A DNA stretch of 64,000 nucleotides. It comes from Zygnema cylindricum. Its lineage: Eukaryota > Streptophyta > Zygnematophyceae > Zygnematales > Zygnemataceae. The stretch spans positions 135,303-199,302 of the forward strand of contig JBBHKE010001236.1 of assembly GCA_037447655.1 (NCBI GenBank), read 5' to 3'. Under the pieces are notes generated by a model that made no database searches, had not been told where the DNA came from, and saw only the letters and a list, made by a program, of their open reading frames with translations. Made by a program: the position numbers and the translations under genes. Shown here in pieces: positions 56,434 to 64,000 of this stretch. Each line of letters starts with the position of its first letter. The first letter of the stretch is position 1.

Positions 56434-56632
56434 TTCCTCAAACTGGTTAGAGGTATATTCCCCCCCATTATCACTCTTTATTCTCATACAGGGGGTTCCA
56501 TGCAACTTCTCACTCCAGGCTTTATATTCTTTGAAGTAAGTTGATGTTTCAAACTTTGTTTTTAGGAAGTAGACTCTAGAGAATCGACACAAGACATCGG
56601 TTATTGTCAACATAAATCTCTTTCCTCCAACC
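56434..56632 (-). pseudogene. Copia integrase fragment
   Basis: About 66 residues of a family A-like integrase core on the - strand: LTITDVLCRFSRVYFLKTKF, then EYKAWSEKLHGTP and SDNGGEYTSNQFEE with the second catalytic Asp. The protein is cut upstream by the 5' LTR at 56633 and downstream by the truncated LTR at 56433. The matching protein in the 59.4 kb copy is closely similar. Confidence 0.85.
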
Positions 56633-57689
56633 TGTAGAAATTAATGGTCTTTTAAAGTATTTTCTAGGTCTGAATAGAAATAAGAAAGAAGCCAAGGCAG
56701 TCTACCTCTAACTTCTCTCTCCAACTCTCAAACTTGTCGCAGTCACTGAGAAATTTTGGAGAGGGAGCTAGAGCCATGGCTACCTAGGCTATCCAGAGGT
56801 TTACGGGAAATATATATTAGTTAGGGGTTTATTTACTAAAAGGTATGTGCCGGCCACAGGATTTGATCCTGGTACCTACCGGCCGGCAGACTGCAGGTAG
56901 CCGGTAGCATTAGCCGTTAAGTCTAGCATCAGTGTTAATTATTATATGGTTTGATAATTAATTAAACAATTATACGTAGGATAGTTCATTTAACTAAAAT
57001 AGTTTTACGGGAGATATATATCCAGTAATATAAAAGTACGGATCACGGTACGGATAAAAAACAAATACCACGCATTTATTTCTTTACCAAAAAGAATACC
57101 GCGCATGTATTTACTACGGCTACGATTAAATGTAAATTTAATCGGACGGCCGAAATTAAACGCCGAGATCGCGGAAGATAATTTAGGCGGTTTTTCATCA
57201 TAGCCATATCGGATGACACGTGGCGGAATGACATTGGATCGCCACATCTCCGAGGATTAAGGGAGCGAATCCGGATATACCACGTGTCGACATTTAGGCC
57301 ATGTCGTACAATGTTCGAACAGAACGTACACCAGCAGCTGTACTTTTGTTTACCGAACTGCAGTCTGATTGGCTTCGTACATCAGTAGATAGAGTCTGTG
57401 AGAGAGATAGGACTTAGAAAAATTAGAAGATAGGACCCTCTCTCCTAGAGAGCTTCTGTACAAAAAGTCAGCTTTGACCCTCTATAACTTAATGCTCAGG
57501 GGAGCAAATTCACAGATTCGTTTTGCTATCGACTCAGGGGAGTCTTGCCTTCACAGGGAAGAAGTTGGTCAGATTTATTGTCTGCCATGGTGGCAGTTAT
57601 TTTTGCTGAAACACAAAGGGGTCAGGGTTATCCTAGAGGCTTCTTAGAAGCTGTCCACTCTGAGGACTTATAGAGGTCTCAGAGTTTCA
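56633..57689 (+). mobile_element. 5' LTR of the near-complete family A element
   Basis: This 1,057-base LTR begins TGTAGAAATTAATGG and ends CAGAGTTTCA. It shares long near-identical stretches with the 3' LTR at 62037. By eye there are about 15-20 differences over the 430 bases that can be compared, i.e. roughly 4% divergence, so the insertion is not very recent. It contains GACACGTGGCG (57214) and CCACGTGTCG (57280). Confidence 0.92.
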
Positions 57690-57704
57690 GGATATGGGCC
57701 CACC
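57690..57704 (+). other. Primer-binding site (anticodon-arm type)
   Basis: GGATATGGGCCCACC follows the LTR terminus directly. It is complementary at 14 of 15 positions to the anticodon stem-loop of plant initiator tRNA-Met (the A at the third position differs). Confidence 0.85.
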
Positions 57705-58780
57705 CTTTAGGGTACCAATCGTATATGAACTGGCTTCATATACTGGGAAAGTATGATGATAGGAGCTCTATGCAAAAAAAAGTTTTGGGGGATAGTGAGT
57801 GGACGGTTGGGGCGTCCATCAAGTCTTGGAATTCCTCCAGGGTTTGGAGGAAGCAGATTCACCAAGAAAGAGGATCCGCCTTCAACGGAGGAAACAAAAG
57901 AAGGAGAGGTGGTGGACAAATGAAAGTAGAAAGAGGCGACCACACCAATAGCAACTGGTTCGGCATTCATGTCACCTATTCCGAGGAACGAGGAGAATAA
58001 TATTGATACCCGGGACATCAACAATATGGCGGCAAAGCACTTTATCCTACGCCATCTCACTCAAGGACTTGCATGTCATCATTTGCAGGTAGAAAGGGCA
58101 TCCGATCTTTGGATGGCTCTCATAGAGATGTATTGAAGTGGTACGATTCAGCAACAACAGTTGGCTGATCAAAAAGTTAAGGAGTATGTATACAAAAGAG
58201 GGAAGATGTTGGATTTTTGCAATGAGCTTGCTACACTCTTCATGGAGCTAGAGAGTGCAGGAAAAGATTTTAGTGAAAAAAATAGGTTAAATGTTTACTG
58301 ATGAAGTTACCTAATGAGTTCGAGAACATAGTCAACCGTGTGCAGGACTTGTCGGACTCAAGGTGGATATGGAACTTAGTGGTAGGGATGATTCTCGTTC
58401 AAGAGAATACGATTGAGATCCGAAGGGGAGGAAAGAGTGTCCAAGCCTTGGCAACTGCGACCGATTGGAGGAACAAGGATTTCTAGAAACTAGTCGGAAA
58501 CTATGGGGGAAGGGAGCAAAAAAATCAGACCGAGGAGTTCGGACCAAGGCCTCCCAAAGGTTTATGTCATTCTTGTAAGAAACCTGGGCACTATATGGCA
58601 AAGTGCACTAAGCTAACCGAGCTTCGGTTAAAGGAGGGGCAGACCGGTGGTACCCTTAGAGGAAAAAAAAAAGCCCTTGTGACACAAGTACATGAGGCGG
58701 AATCCGAGGACGAGGACGATGAGCTCTTTTTAGATGAGGAGTTGGAGGCGAAAAACGAGGTCGAAATTCCACGCATGTAG
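57694..58780 (+). pseudogene. Copia family A gag, broken
   Basis: The ATG in the primer site opens MGPPFRVPI, then frames change. The C-terminal half is well preserved: MKLPNEFENIVNRVQDLSDS (from 58301), IRRGGKSVQALATATDW and a stop, then the intact CCHC knuckle CHSCKKPGHYMAKC (about 58567-58608). A basic and then acidic tail (KKALVTQVHEAESEDEDDE) ends in TAG at 58778. Protease continues in the same frame. Confidence 0.85.
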
Positions 58781-58786
58781 AAATGT

Positions 58787-59385
58787 GCTTACGGTGGATT
58801 GAAAGGTGAAGCAGGCTGGATTGTAGATTCAGGTGCCTCCATGCACATGTGTAAGGATACGCACCTGTTCACCAAGATAAGAAAGATTCCCACCGTAGAG
58901 ATAGAGTACGGGGATGGGAGGATAGTCACCACTACTCTTGTAGGATCGGTAGATTTGAAAGTGTTTGTAGAAGGAAAGACATCCATAGTAACATTCTCCG
59001 ATGTATTGTTTATTCCGAAGCTGAACAAAAACCTCATGTCTACATCTGTATTAGATGATAAGGGTTTTTTTACTAGCACTAGGGAAGGAGTCTTTACTGC
59101 TAGTTTTGAGAAAGATGTCTATTTCATTGCTGAGAAAGGTAGCCATGGGATGTTTAGGGTAGTTTTAAGTAATGAAAAAAAGAAACTTTATTATGCTAGT
59201 GTTCATGATATTATGATGTGGCATAAGAGGCTTGGGCATGTGAATCTAGACAAGCTAAGGAATTGAAAAAGATGGGAGTGGTGGTAGGGATTAAGTTCAG
59301 TGAGAATGATAATATAAGTGATTGTAGTGGATGTGCTCAAGGTAAAACACACAGATTACCCTTTCCTAAAACAGCCACCTAGAAG
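58787..59385 (+). pseudogene. Copia family A protease and pre-integrase
   Basis: The retropepsin active site is intact (WIVDSGASMHMCKD, near 58820). It is followed by EIEYGDGRIVTTTLVGSVDL, VLFIPKLNKNLMSTSVLDD and the pre-integrase HKRLGHVNLDKLR. The frame is lost at about 59265. The CSGCAQGKTHRLPF zinc-type motif (59325-59370) is in a shifted frame, and the frame is restored by about 59385. Confidence 0.88.
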
Positions 59386-60318
59386 GGAAAAAATTCCAGA
59401 TCTAGTAAACACAGATATTTGGGGACCGGCTAAAGTGCCCTCACCGGGGGGGAAGAGATTTATGATGACTATCACTGATGATTGGTCTCGATATTCTCGA
59501 GTGTATTATTTGAAAAACAAGTTCGAAGCTCAGGATTGTTTTAGACAATATAAAGCATGGAGCGAAAAACTCCATGAAACTCCAATCAAGAGAATAAGGA
59601 GTGACAATGGTGGAGAGTATACTTCTAACCAGTTTGAGGATTTTCTGAAGGAAGATGGGGTCCAACACCAAAAGACAGTTCCACAAAACCCGGAATAGAA
59701 TGGGGTAGCTGAAAGGTTAAATAGAACACTAAGTGATAGTGCTAGAAGTATGTTGTCAGATAAGAAGATAGGAAAAAGGTTTTGGGCAGAAGCAATGAAC
59801 TGTGCTAATTACCTCAAAAATAGAGTTCTTACTTCAGTTATAAAAGATCAAACACCTTATGAGAGATGGACAGGCTATAAACCAGACATATATCACTTTA
59901 AGGTATTCGACAGTCAAGTATTCAGTCTAGATACAGATCGGTCTAATTGGAAGCTAGATCCTAAAGGAAAACCGGGATACTTATTAGGATATGATGAGGA
60001 TGTTAAAGGATATAGAGTTTATGATCTAAAAAGAGAAGATGTAATCTTAGTAAAGCATCTAGTAGTTATGGATGAATGAAAGTTTGTGGATCCCTTCAAA
60101 TATACAAAGTCAGTAAAAATCAGCTTTGAGTCAGAAAATTCCGATGACTTTGAGCTTCCTAACTACCCATGTTTTAGAGAAGATGACATTCTTGCAGGTA
60201 CAAATCAGACCGAAAAGGACTCGACTGTGGAAACTCCAGTGACAACTCTACCTGAAGCGGAAGACATGGTGGAAATTGATTCGGAATCAAGGGATAGGGG
60301 AGAAGCCGAGTTTGTTTG
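59386..60318 (+). pseudogene. Copia family A integrase
   Basis: The DDE core reads LVNTDIWGPAKVPSPGGKRF (first Asp), SDNGGEYTSNQFEDFLKEDG (second Asp), then a stop at 59696 and NGVAERLNRTL (Glu), with the D-D-35-E arrangement intact. The C-terminal domain follows (WTGYKPDIYHFKVFDS, PKGKPGYLLGYDEDVKGYRV), with further stops at 60077 and 60317 in an acidic linker to RT. Confidence 0.9.
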
Positions 60319-62011
60319 AAAGAATCCACGAGAACCATCTATTCCGACCTCAAATTTTGAGGGGGGAAGGGGAAGTAGCAAAAGACTGCAAGAAAAACTG
60401 GTTAATAACAAGGTAACTAAACTATCTCATCAAGATGAACCTCAAACTTATAGAGAGGCGATGACTTGTCCAGAAAAAAACTGGTGGAAGACAGCCATCA
60501 ATGAGGAGATGGCCTCAATTATGGCAGCCGATACTTGGGAGCTAGTGGATTGTCCACCTAACCGAAAACCAATCGGTTGTAAGTGGGTTTTCAAATTAAA
60601 ATTGAACCCAAATAACACAATCGAGCGCTACAAGGCATGACTAGTGGCAAAGGGATTTACAAAAAAAAAGGGAATTGACTACGAGGAAACCTTTGCCCCG
60701 GTGGTCACATTTCCCTCCGTCCGCATACTTCTCAGCCTGGCAGCTGCGAAAGACATGGAATTGCACCAGATGGACATCAAGACAGCCTTTTTGCATGGAG
60801 AATTGGAAGAGGAGATCTTCATGCGACAACCCGAAGGGTTTGTGGAGGAAGGAGAGGAGAGTAAGGTATGCCGGCTGATTAAATCTCTTTATGGTTTGAA
60901 ACAGGCGTCTCAACAATGGAATAAAAAGCTTGATGAGTTTATTACTGGTCTGGGATTAATTCGGATCAGCTCAGATCACTCAATCTATGTTTTCGAAGAT
61001 GAGGAAGGTTTTATATTTATTGCAATTTATGTTGATGATTTGCTTGTTTTAAGTAAATCAATGGAAAAAATTAATAAACTGAAAACCGATCTTAAGGGGA
61101 GATTTGAAATGAAGGATATAGGAGAAGCAAAATATATTTTGGGAATTCAAGTAGAGAGAGACCGAAAAAGGAAAATTATAAGACTGACTCAAAAGGAAGC
61201 AATAGGGAACATGCTTGAAAAATTTCAAATGGATAAAGCTAATAGTTGTACAACTCCAATGGAATTCGACAAGGGAAGTGAGGGGAGTGAGGAAGAAGGA
61301 GTCATAGTCTTAGACGAGGAATAATCTCCTGAAGAACAGAAGTTCATGCAGACTATTCGTTACAGACAACTAGTGGGAAGTCTTATCTATTTTATGAATC
61401 GTACCCGGCCGGATTTAGCTGCAGCTGTAGGAGTGCTGAGTAGAAGTCTAAATGCTCCCACTAAGAAGAATTGGGAGGCAGCTAAGAGAGTCCTTAGATA
61501 TTTGATAGGAACTAGGGATCTATGGTTGCATTTGGGTGGAGAGAATACTGACATCACTACTTGGAGTGATGCCAGTTATGGTGATGCTCCGATGAGGAGA
61601 TGCACTTCTGGATATGTATTATATGTGGGTGATGGGGCTTGCTATTGGAGTAGCAAACAGCAAAAAGTTATTGCTCAGTCCACCATGGAGGTTGAGTAAA
61701 TGGCCTCTTGCTCTGCTGTAAAAGAATTGATGTGGGTCAAGTCTTTGCTTGGTGAGCTTGGTCACCTTAAGAGTGGTGTGCAATATTTTTTTTGTGATAA
61801 TCATGCAGTAATCGCTATTTCTGCCAATGCTAAACATCATTTTAAAGCCAAACATATGGACATTAGAATCAGCTTTGTTAGAGAGAAAGTAGAAAACAAA
61901 ATAATCAGTTTAGAGTACCGACCAGATAGCGAGATGGTAGCAGATATGACGACCAAACCTGTGCCTTCCCCTAAGCTAATTTTCTGCAGGGAGAAGTGTG
62001 GTCTGAAATAA
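60319..62011 (+). pseudogene. Copia family A RT and RNase H
   Basis: RT begins near NWWKTAINEEMASIMAADTW and continues KWVFKLKLNPNNTIERYKA, a TGA at 60638, then AKGFTKKKGIDYEETFAPVV and DIKTAFLHGELEEEIFMRQP. It goes on through SLYGLKQASQQWNKKLDEF and the catalytic YVDD (IAIYVDDLLVLSKS, 61027), and ends with KYILGIQVERD. After a stop at 61322 the RNase H reads QLVGSLIYFMNRTRPDLAAA, WSDASYGDAP and STMEVE, then a TAA where YMA is usual, and ends EYRPDSEMVADMTTKPVPS at 62011. All RT active-site residues are kept. Confidence 0.92.
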
Positions 62012-62021
62012 AAGATTGACT

Positions 62022-62036
62022 AGAAAATAAGGAGAG
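62022..62036 (+). other. Polypurine tract
   Basis: AGAAAATAAGGAGAG directly precedes the TG of the 3' LTR. It would be the plus-strand DNA primer, and an equivalent tract precedes the LTR of the deleted element. Confidence 0.9.
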
Positions 62037-62465
62037 TGTAGAAATTAATGGTCTATTAAAGTATTTTCTAGGTCTGAATAGAAATAAGAAAGAAGCCGAG
62101 GCAGTCTACCTCTAACTTCTCTCTCCAACTCTCAAACTTGTCGCATTCACTGAGAAATTGGAGAGGGAGCTAGAGCCATGGCTACCTAGGCTATCCAGAG
62201 GTTTACGGGAAATATATATTAGTTAGGGGTTTATTTAGTAAAAGGTATGTGCCGGCCACAGGATTTGATCCTGGTACCTACCAGCCGGCAGACTGCCGGT
62301 AGCCGGTAGCCTTAGCCGTTAAGTCTAGCATCAGTGTTAATTATTATATGGTTTGATAATTAATTAAACAATTATAAGTAGGATAGTTTATTTAACTGAA
62401 ATAGTTTTACGGGAGACATAGATCCAGTAATATAAAAATACAAATCACAGTACGGATAACAAAAC
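62037..62465 (+). mobile_element. 3' LTR (5' part) of the near-complete family A element
   Basis: It begins TGTAGAAATTAATGG and matches the 5' LTR up to the GTACGGATAA word. There the next element's LTR begins. The remaining ~630 bases should lie beyond that element, outside the window. Confidence 0.92.
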
Positions 62466-62669
62466 TGTTGATATTTGAGTATTTTATAGGTCTGTATTAG
62501 GATAGAAAAAGAGCTGAGGCGGTCTGCCTCTAACTCCCCTTTCCAAGCCCCCATACTTGTCGTAGTCACTGAAGGCTGGATAGGGAGCTAGAGCCATGGC
62601 TGCCTAGGCTCTCTAGAGAAGACAGGGGGTAAATTATGTAGTCTTACCAAAAGTTAGTTGACGGACCCA

Positions 62670-62745
62670 GGAATTGATCCTGGTACCTACCGTCCATCAT
62701 TCCGCGTTAGCCGTTAGCTCTAGCCGTTATGTCTAGAACAGATAT
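62670..62745 (-). other. tRNA-like segment antisense to the LTR
   Basis: Read on the - strand, an A-box-like TAACGGCTAGAGCTAACGG lies ~40-50 bases before a B-box-like ACCAGGATCAATTCCTGGG. The word is kept in the other family A LTRs (near 7666, 10570, 14760, 53720, 56862 and 62260). No complete cloverleaf can be drawn, so I do not call a tRNA. Confidence 0.35.
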
Positions 62746-62873
62746 TACGATATATAGGGTTTGACAAATATATAAATCGCTATATGCAGATTAATCCGTT
62801 TAACGGCTAATAGATACTTAGTACATAGATACAGTTTAGTTTAGTACGAAGTACGGAATGGGGGTTGAACGGA

Positions 62874-62966
62874 TACCACGCATTTGTTTCGATAGCGAAA
62901 CAAATACCGCGCATTTGTTTCGACAGCGAAACAAATACCGCGCATTTGTTTCGATAGCGAAACAAA
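62874..62966. repeat. Three 31-base tandem repeats, each a perfect small hairpin
   Basis: Units start at 62874, 62905 and 62936. Each contains TTTGTTTCG, four bases (ATAG or ACAG) and CGAAACAAA, i.e. 9-bp perfect inverted arms. The sister LTR at 57055-57115 has only degraded traces of it. Confidence 0.92.
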
Positions 62967-63085
62967 TACCGCGCGTCGAATTTCAGCGGCTACGATTATA
63001 GCCGGTCTTGATCGGACGGCCACGATAGGCGCCGCGATCACGGAAAAGGCATTTTTGGCGTTTTACGGTCTTTGTCACGTCATGT

Positions 63086-63095
63086 GACACGTGGC
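63086..63095. promoter_or_regulatory. CACGTG (G-box-like) motif 1 in the LTR
   Basis: GACACGTGGC is a classic plant G-box/ABRE-type core. The same site is conserved in the LTR at 57214. It lies ~245 bases upstream of the TATA box. Confidence 0.65.
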
Positions 63096-63149
63096 GTGAT
63101 AACATTGGACTACGGGAATTCCGGAGATTACAGGAACTAATCCTGATTT

Positions 63150-63159
63150 GACACGTGTC
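63150..63159. promoter_or_regulatory. CACGTG (G-box-like) motif 2 in the LTR
   Basis: GACACGTGTC is fully palindromic. Its counterpart is at 57280 in the sister LTR. Two G-box cores 64 bases apart suggest bZIP or bHLH control of transcription, which is an inference from the motif only. Confidence 0.65.
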
Positions 63160-63186
63160 GACATTTTGGCCATGTCGTACAATGGC

Positions 63187-63225
63187 CGTACAGAAAGTAC
63201 ACCGGCACCTGTACTTTTCTGTACG
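63187..63225. promoter_or_regulatory. GTAC-rich inverted repeat in the LTR
   Basis: The arms CGTACAGAAAGTACA and TGTACTTTTCTGTACG pair with one bulge around an 8-base loop. Imperfect versions occupy the same place in every family A LTR in the window (near 8020, 10160, 53280, 56340, 57320). It lies about 110 bases upstream of the TATA box. Confidence 0.7.
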
Positions 63226-63331
63226 ACACAGTAATTTGATTGGTGCCGTACTTCAGTAGATAGAGTTTTAGAGAGGGAATAGGACTTAGAAAATTTTGGG
63301 TAGGCAGCTGCCTCTCCCAGAGAGCACCCTG

Positions 63332-63338
63332 TATAAAT
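63332..63338 (+). promoter_or_regulatory. TATA box of the family A LTR
   Basis: TATAAAT lies downstream of the G-boxes and the inverted repeat, a position that would start the element transcript ~30 bases later, near 63365. The older LTRs have altered versions (for example ACTATAAAGG at 8170). Confidence 0.6.
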
Positions 63339-63707
63339 GGCAAACTTTGGCCAGCCATAACTATAAATTTACTTGACCATTTTCAGTGATTCTTTTTGCT
63401 GCGCACTCAGGGGAGTCTAGGCTACACAGGGGTGTAGTCGGTCAGAGTTTTTGTCTGCCAGGGTGGCTGTATTTCTAAGGGAAAGTCAAAGTGGGTGAAT
63501 GTGTCCAAATCTCATATTCTAACTTTGCATTCTGTGGTGGAACTGAGCACACAGAAAGTGTTATTTCACAGGGGTGAATCTATATTGGGGTTCTGACTGT
63601 CAAGGGGTCAGTCACTTGGGTTTATATTAACTTGGAGTCGGCACTATCTAGATTAGCTTCTTTTGGATCTGCATACTCTGAGGGCCAATGGAGGTCTCAG
63701 AGTTTCA

Positions 63708-63722
63708 GGTTATGGGCCCACC
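63708..63722 (+). other. Primer-binding site: complement of the initiator tRNA-Met anticodon arm
   Basis: GGTTATGGGCCCACC directly follows the LTR's CA. It is perfectly complementary (15 of 15) to the GGTGGGCCCATAACC stretch of plant initiator tRNA-Met as I recall it, the anticodon stem and loop containing CAT. Typical plant copia elements pair with the tRNA 3' end (TGGTATCAGAGC). Drosophila copia uses the internal site. The ATG in the site is the gag start. Confidence 0.87.
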
Positions 63723-64000
63723 ATCTAGGGTGCCTATGTTTGATGGAACAGGCTTCACGTATTGGGCGTTTACAATGGATGGATTGCTTTTCGAGAAGCA
63801 CTTATGGGGAATTGTTGCGGGACAAGTGAGATGTCCGCCACCTAGCTTTGGAGGAGCTTACTACGGAGAATCATTTGAGACTGTCCAGAATATCACCCGG
63901 AGTTCAGATGCAACGGAAGGTGAAGGGAAAAACCTTTCCGTGGATGGGGAAATAGGGGAGAAGGAAAAAGGGACACCTATGGTGAGGGGAGCTAGGCTCT
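63712..64000 (+). CDS. Copia family A Gag, N-terminal part, open to the window edge
   Basis: From the ATG inside the primer site the frame is open for 96 codons to the end of the window: MGPPSRVPMFDGTGFTYWAF, then MDGLLFEKHLWGIVAGQVRC and a Gly/Ser/Glu-rich segment. A second in-frame Met (the M of VPMFDG) is an alternative start. The F-D-G-T-x-x-x-Y-W signature is that of copia Gag N-termini. This is the only family A gag start in the window without a lesion, so the element may be intact. Confidence 0.85.
   Translation, partial: MGPPSRVPMFDGTGFTYWAFTMDGLLFEKHLWGIVAGQVRCPPPSFGGAYYGESFETVQNITRSSDATEGEGKNLSVDGEIGEKEKGTPMVRGARL

Larger units (their letters stand above)
56633..62465 (+). mobile_element. 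Near-complete copia family A element
   Basis: It runs 5' LTR, anticodon-type primer site, gag, protease, integrase, RT, RNase H, polypurine tract, 3' LTR. The 3' LTR is interrupted after 429 bases by the next family A element at 62466. From gag to RNase H the pol frame is the same except for a compensated shift near 59265-59385, but about eight in-frame stop codons make it inactive. Confidence 0.92.
62466..63707 (+). mobile_element. 5' LTR of the youngest-looking family A element
   Basis: This 1,242-base LTR begins TGTTGATATTTGAG and ends CAGAGTTTCA, immediately followed by the best-preserved primer site. It contains a 31-base hairpin repeat, two CACGTG motifs, a GTAC inverted repeat and a TATA box (each listed). 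It is inserted in the 3' LTR of the previous element. The second LTR is outside the window, so its age cannot be estimated here. Confidence 0.92.

Noticed and set aside
62660-62745. A genuine tRNA gene in the LTR
   Set aside because: Only box-like words are present. No acceptor stem or cloverleaf can be drawn.

Overview
The window looks like nuclear DNA from a streptophyte with a large, repeat-filled genome. Possible sources are a charophyte alga or a non-seed plant, but the species cannot be fixed from the sequence. The evidence is a plant-type organellar guanylate kinase gene with spliceosomal introns, Ty1/copia and Ty3/gypsy LTR retrotransposons, hAT, Tc1/mariner-like and Harbinger-like DNA elements, and long AT-rich or polypyrimidine spacers. 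Only two host genes are recognisable: a single-exon PP2A activator (PTPA) at 18.5-19.7 kb on the + strand, and a five-exon guanylate kinase at 34.9-38.5 kb on the - strand. No tRNA, rRNA or CRISPR array was found.

Layout. 0.1-10.7 kb: decayed copia elements on the - strand. These are LTR remnants, a gag-pol of one family (called B here), and a second copy (called A) whose protease is split by a solo LTR with a 5-bp target duplication. 10.7-18.2 kb: spacer with miniature inverted-repeat elements, a C50/G24 inverted homopolymer, a ~255-bp tandem array and a decayed + strand family A copy. 18.2-34.2 kb: the PTPA gene, then low-complexity DNA, minisatellites, and Tc1-like, hAT-like and Harbinger-like miniature elements, some nested. 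34.2-38.5 kb: guanylate kinase. 38.7-43.9 kb: nested hAT-type miniature elements and a decayed hAT transposase. 46.5-52.8 kb: a decayed Ty3/gypsy element. 52.8-64.0 kb: nested family A copia elements.

The most interesting object is the gypsy element. Between its aspartic protease and its reverse transcriptase lies a C5-cytosine DNA methyltransferase domain of the Dnmt3 type (an SAM-binding DIFAGIG motif, a degraded Cys loop, ENV, and an IDA...AHR.R..W.N block). This is a retrotransposon that carried its own DNA methylation enzyme. The copy is broken: its frames shift, stop codons interrupt it and active-site residues have changed.

The second notable system is family A. The sequence right after its 5' LTR (GGTTATGGGCCCACC in the best copy) is complementary to the anticodon stem-loop of plant initiator tRNA-Met, not to the tRNA 3' end. 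This points to half-tRNA priming of the kind known for Drosophila copia. The ATG that pairs with the CAU anticodon is also the first in-frame ATG of gag. The window holds this family at several ages: an open-frame copy running off the right edge, a copy with many stop codons, an internally deleted derivative, a solo LTR, and old fragments.
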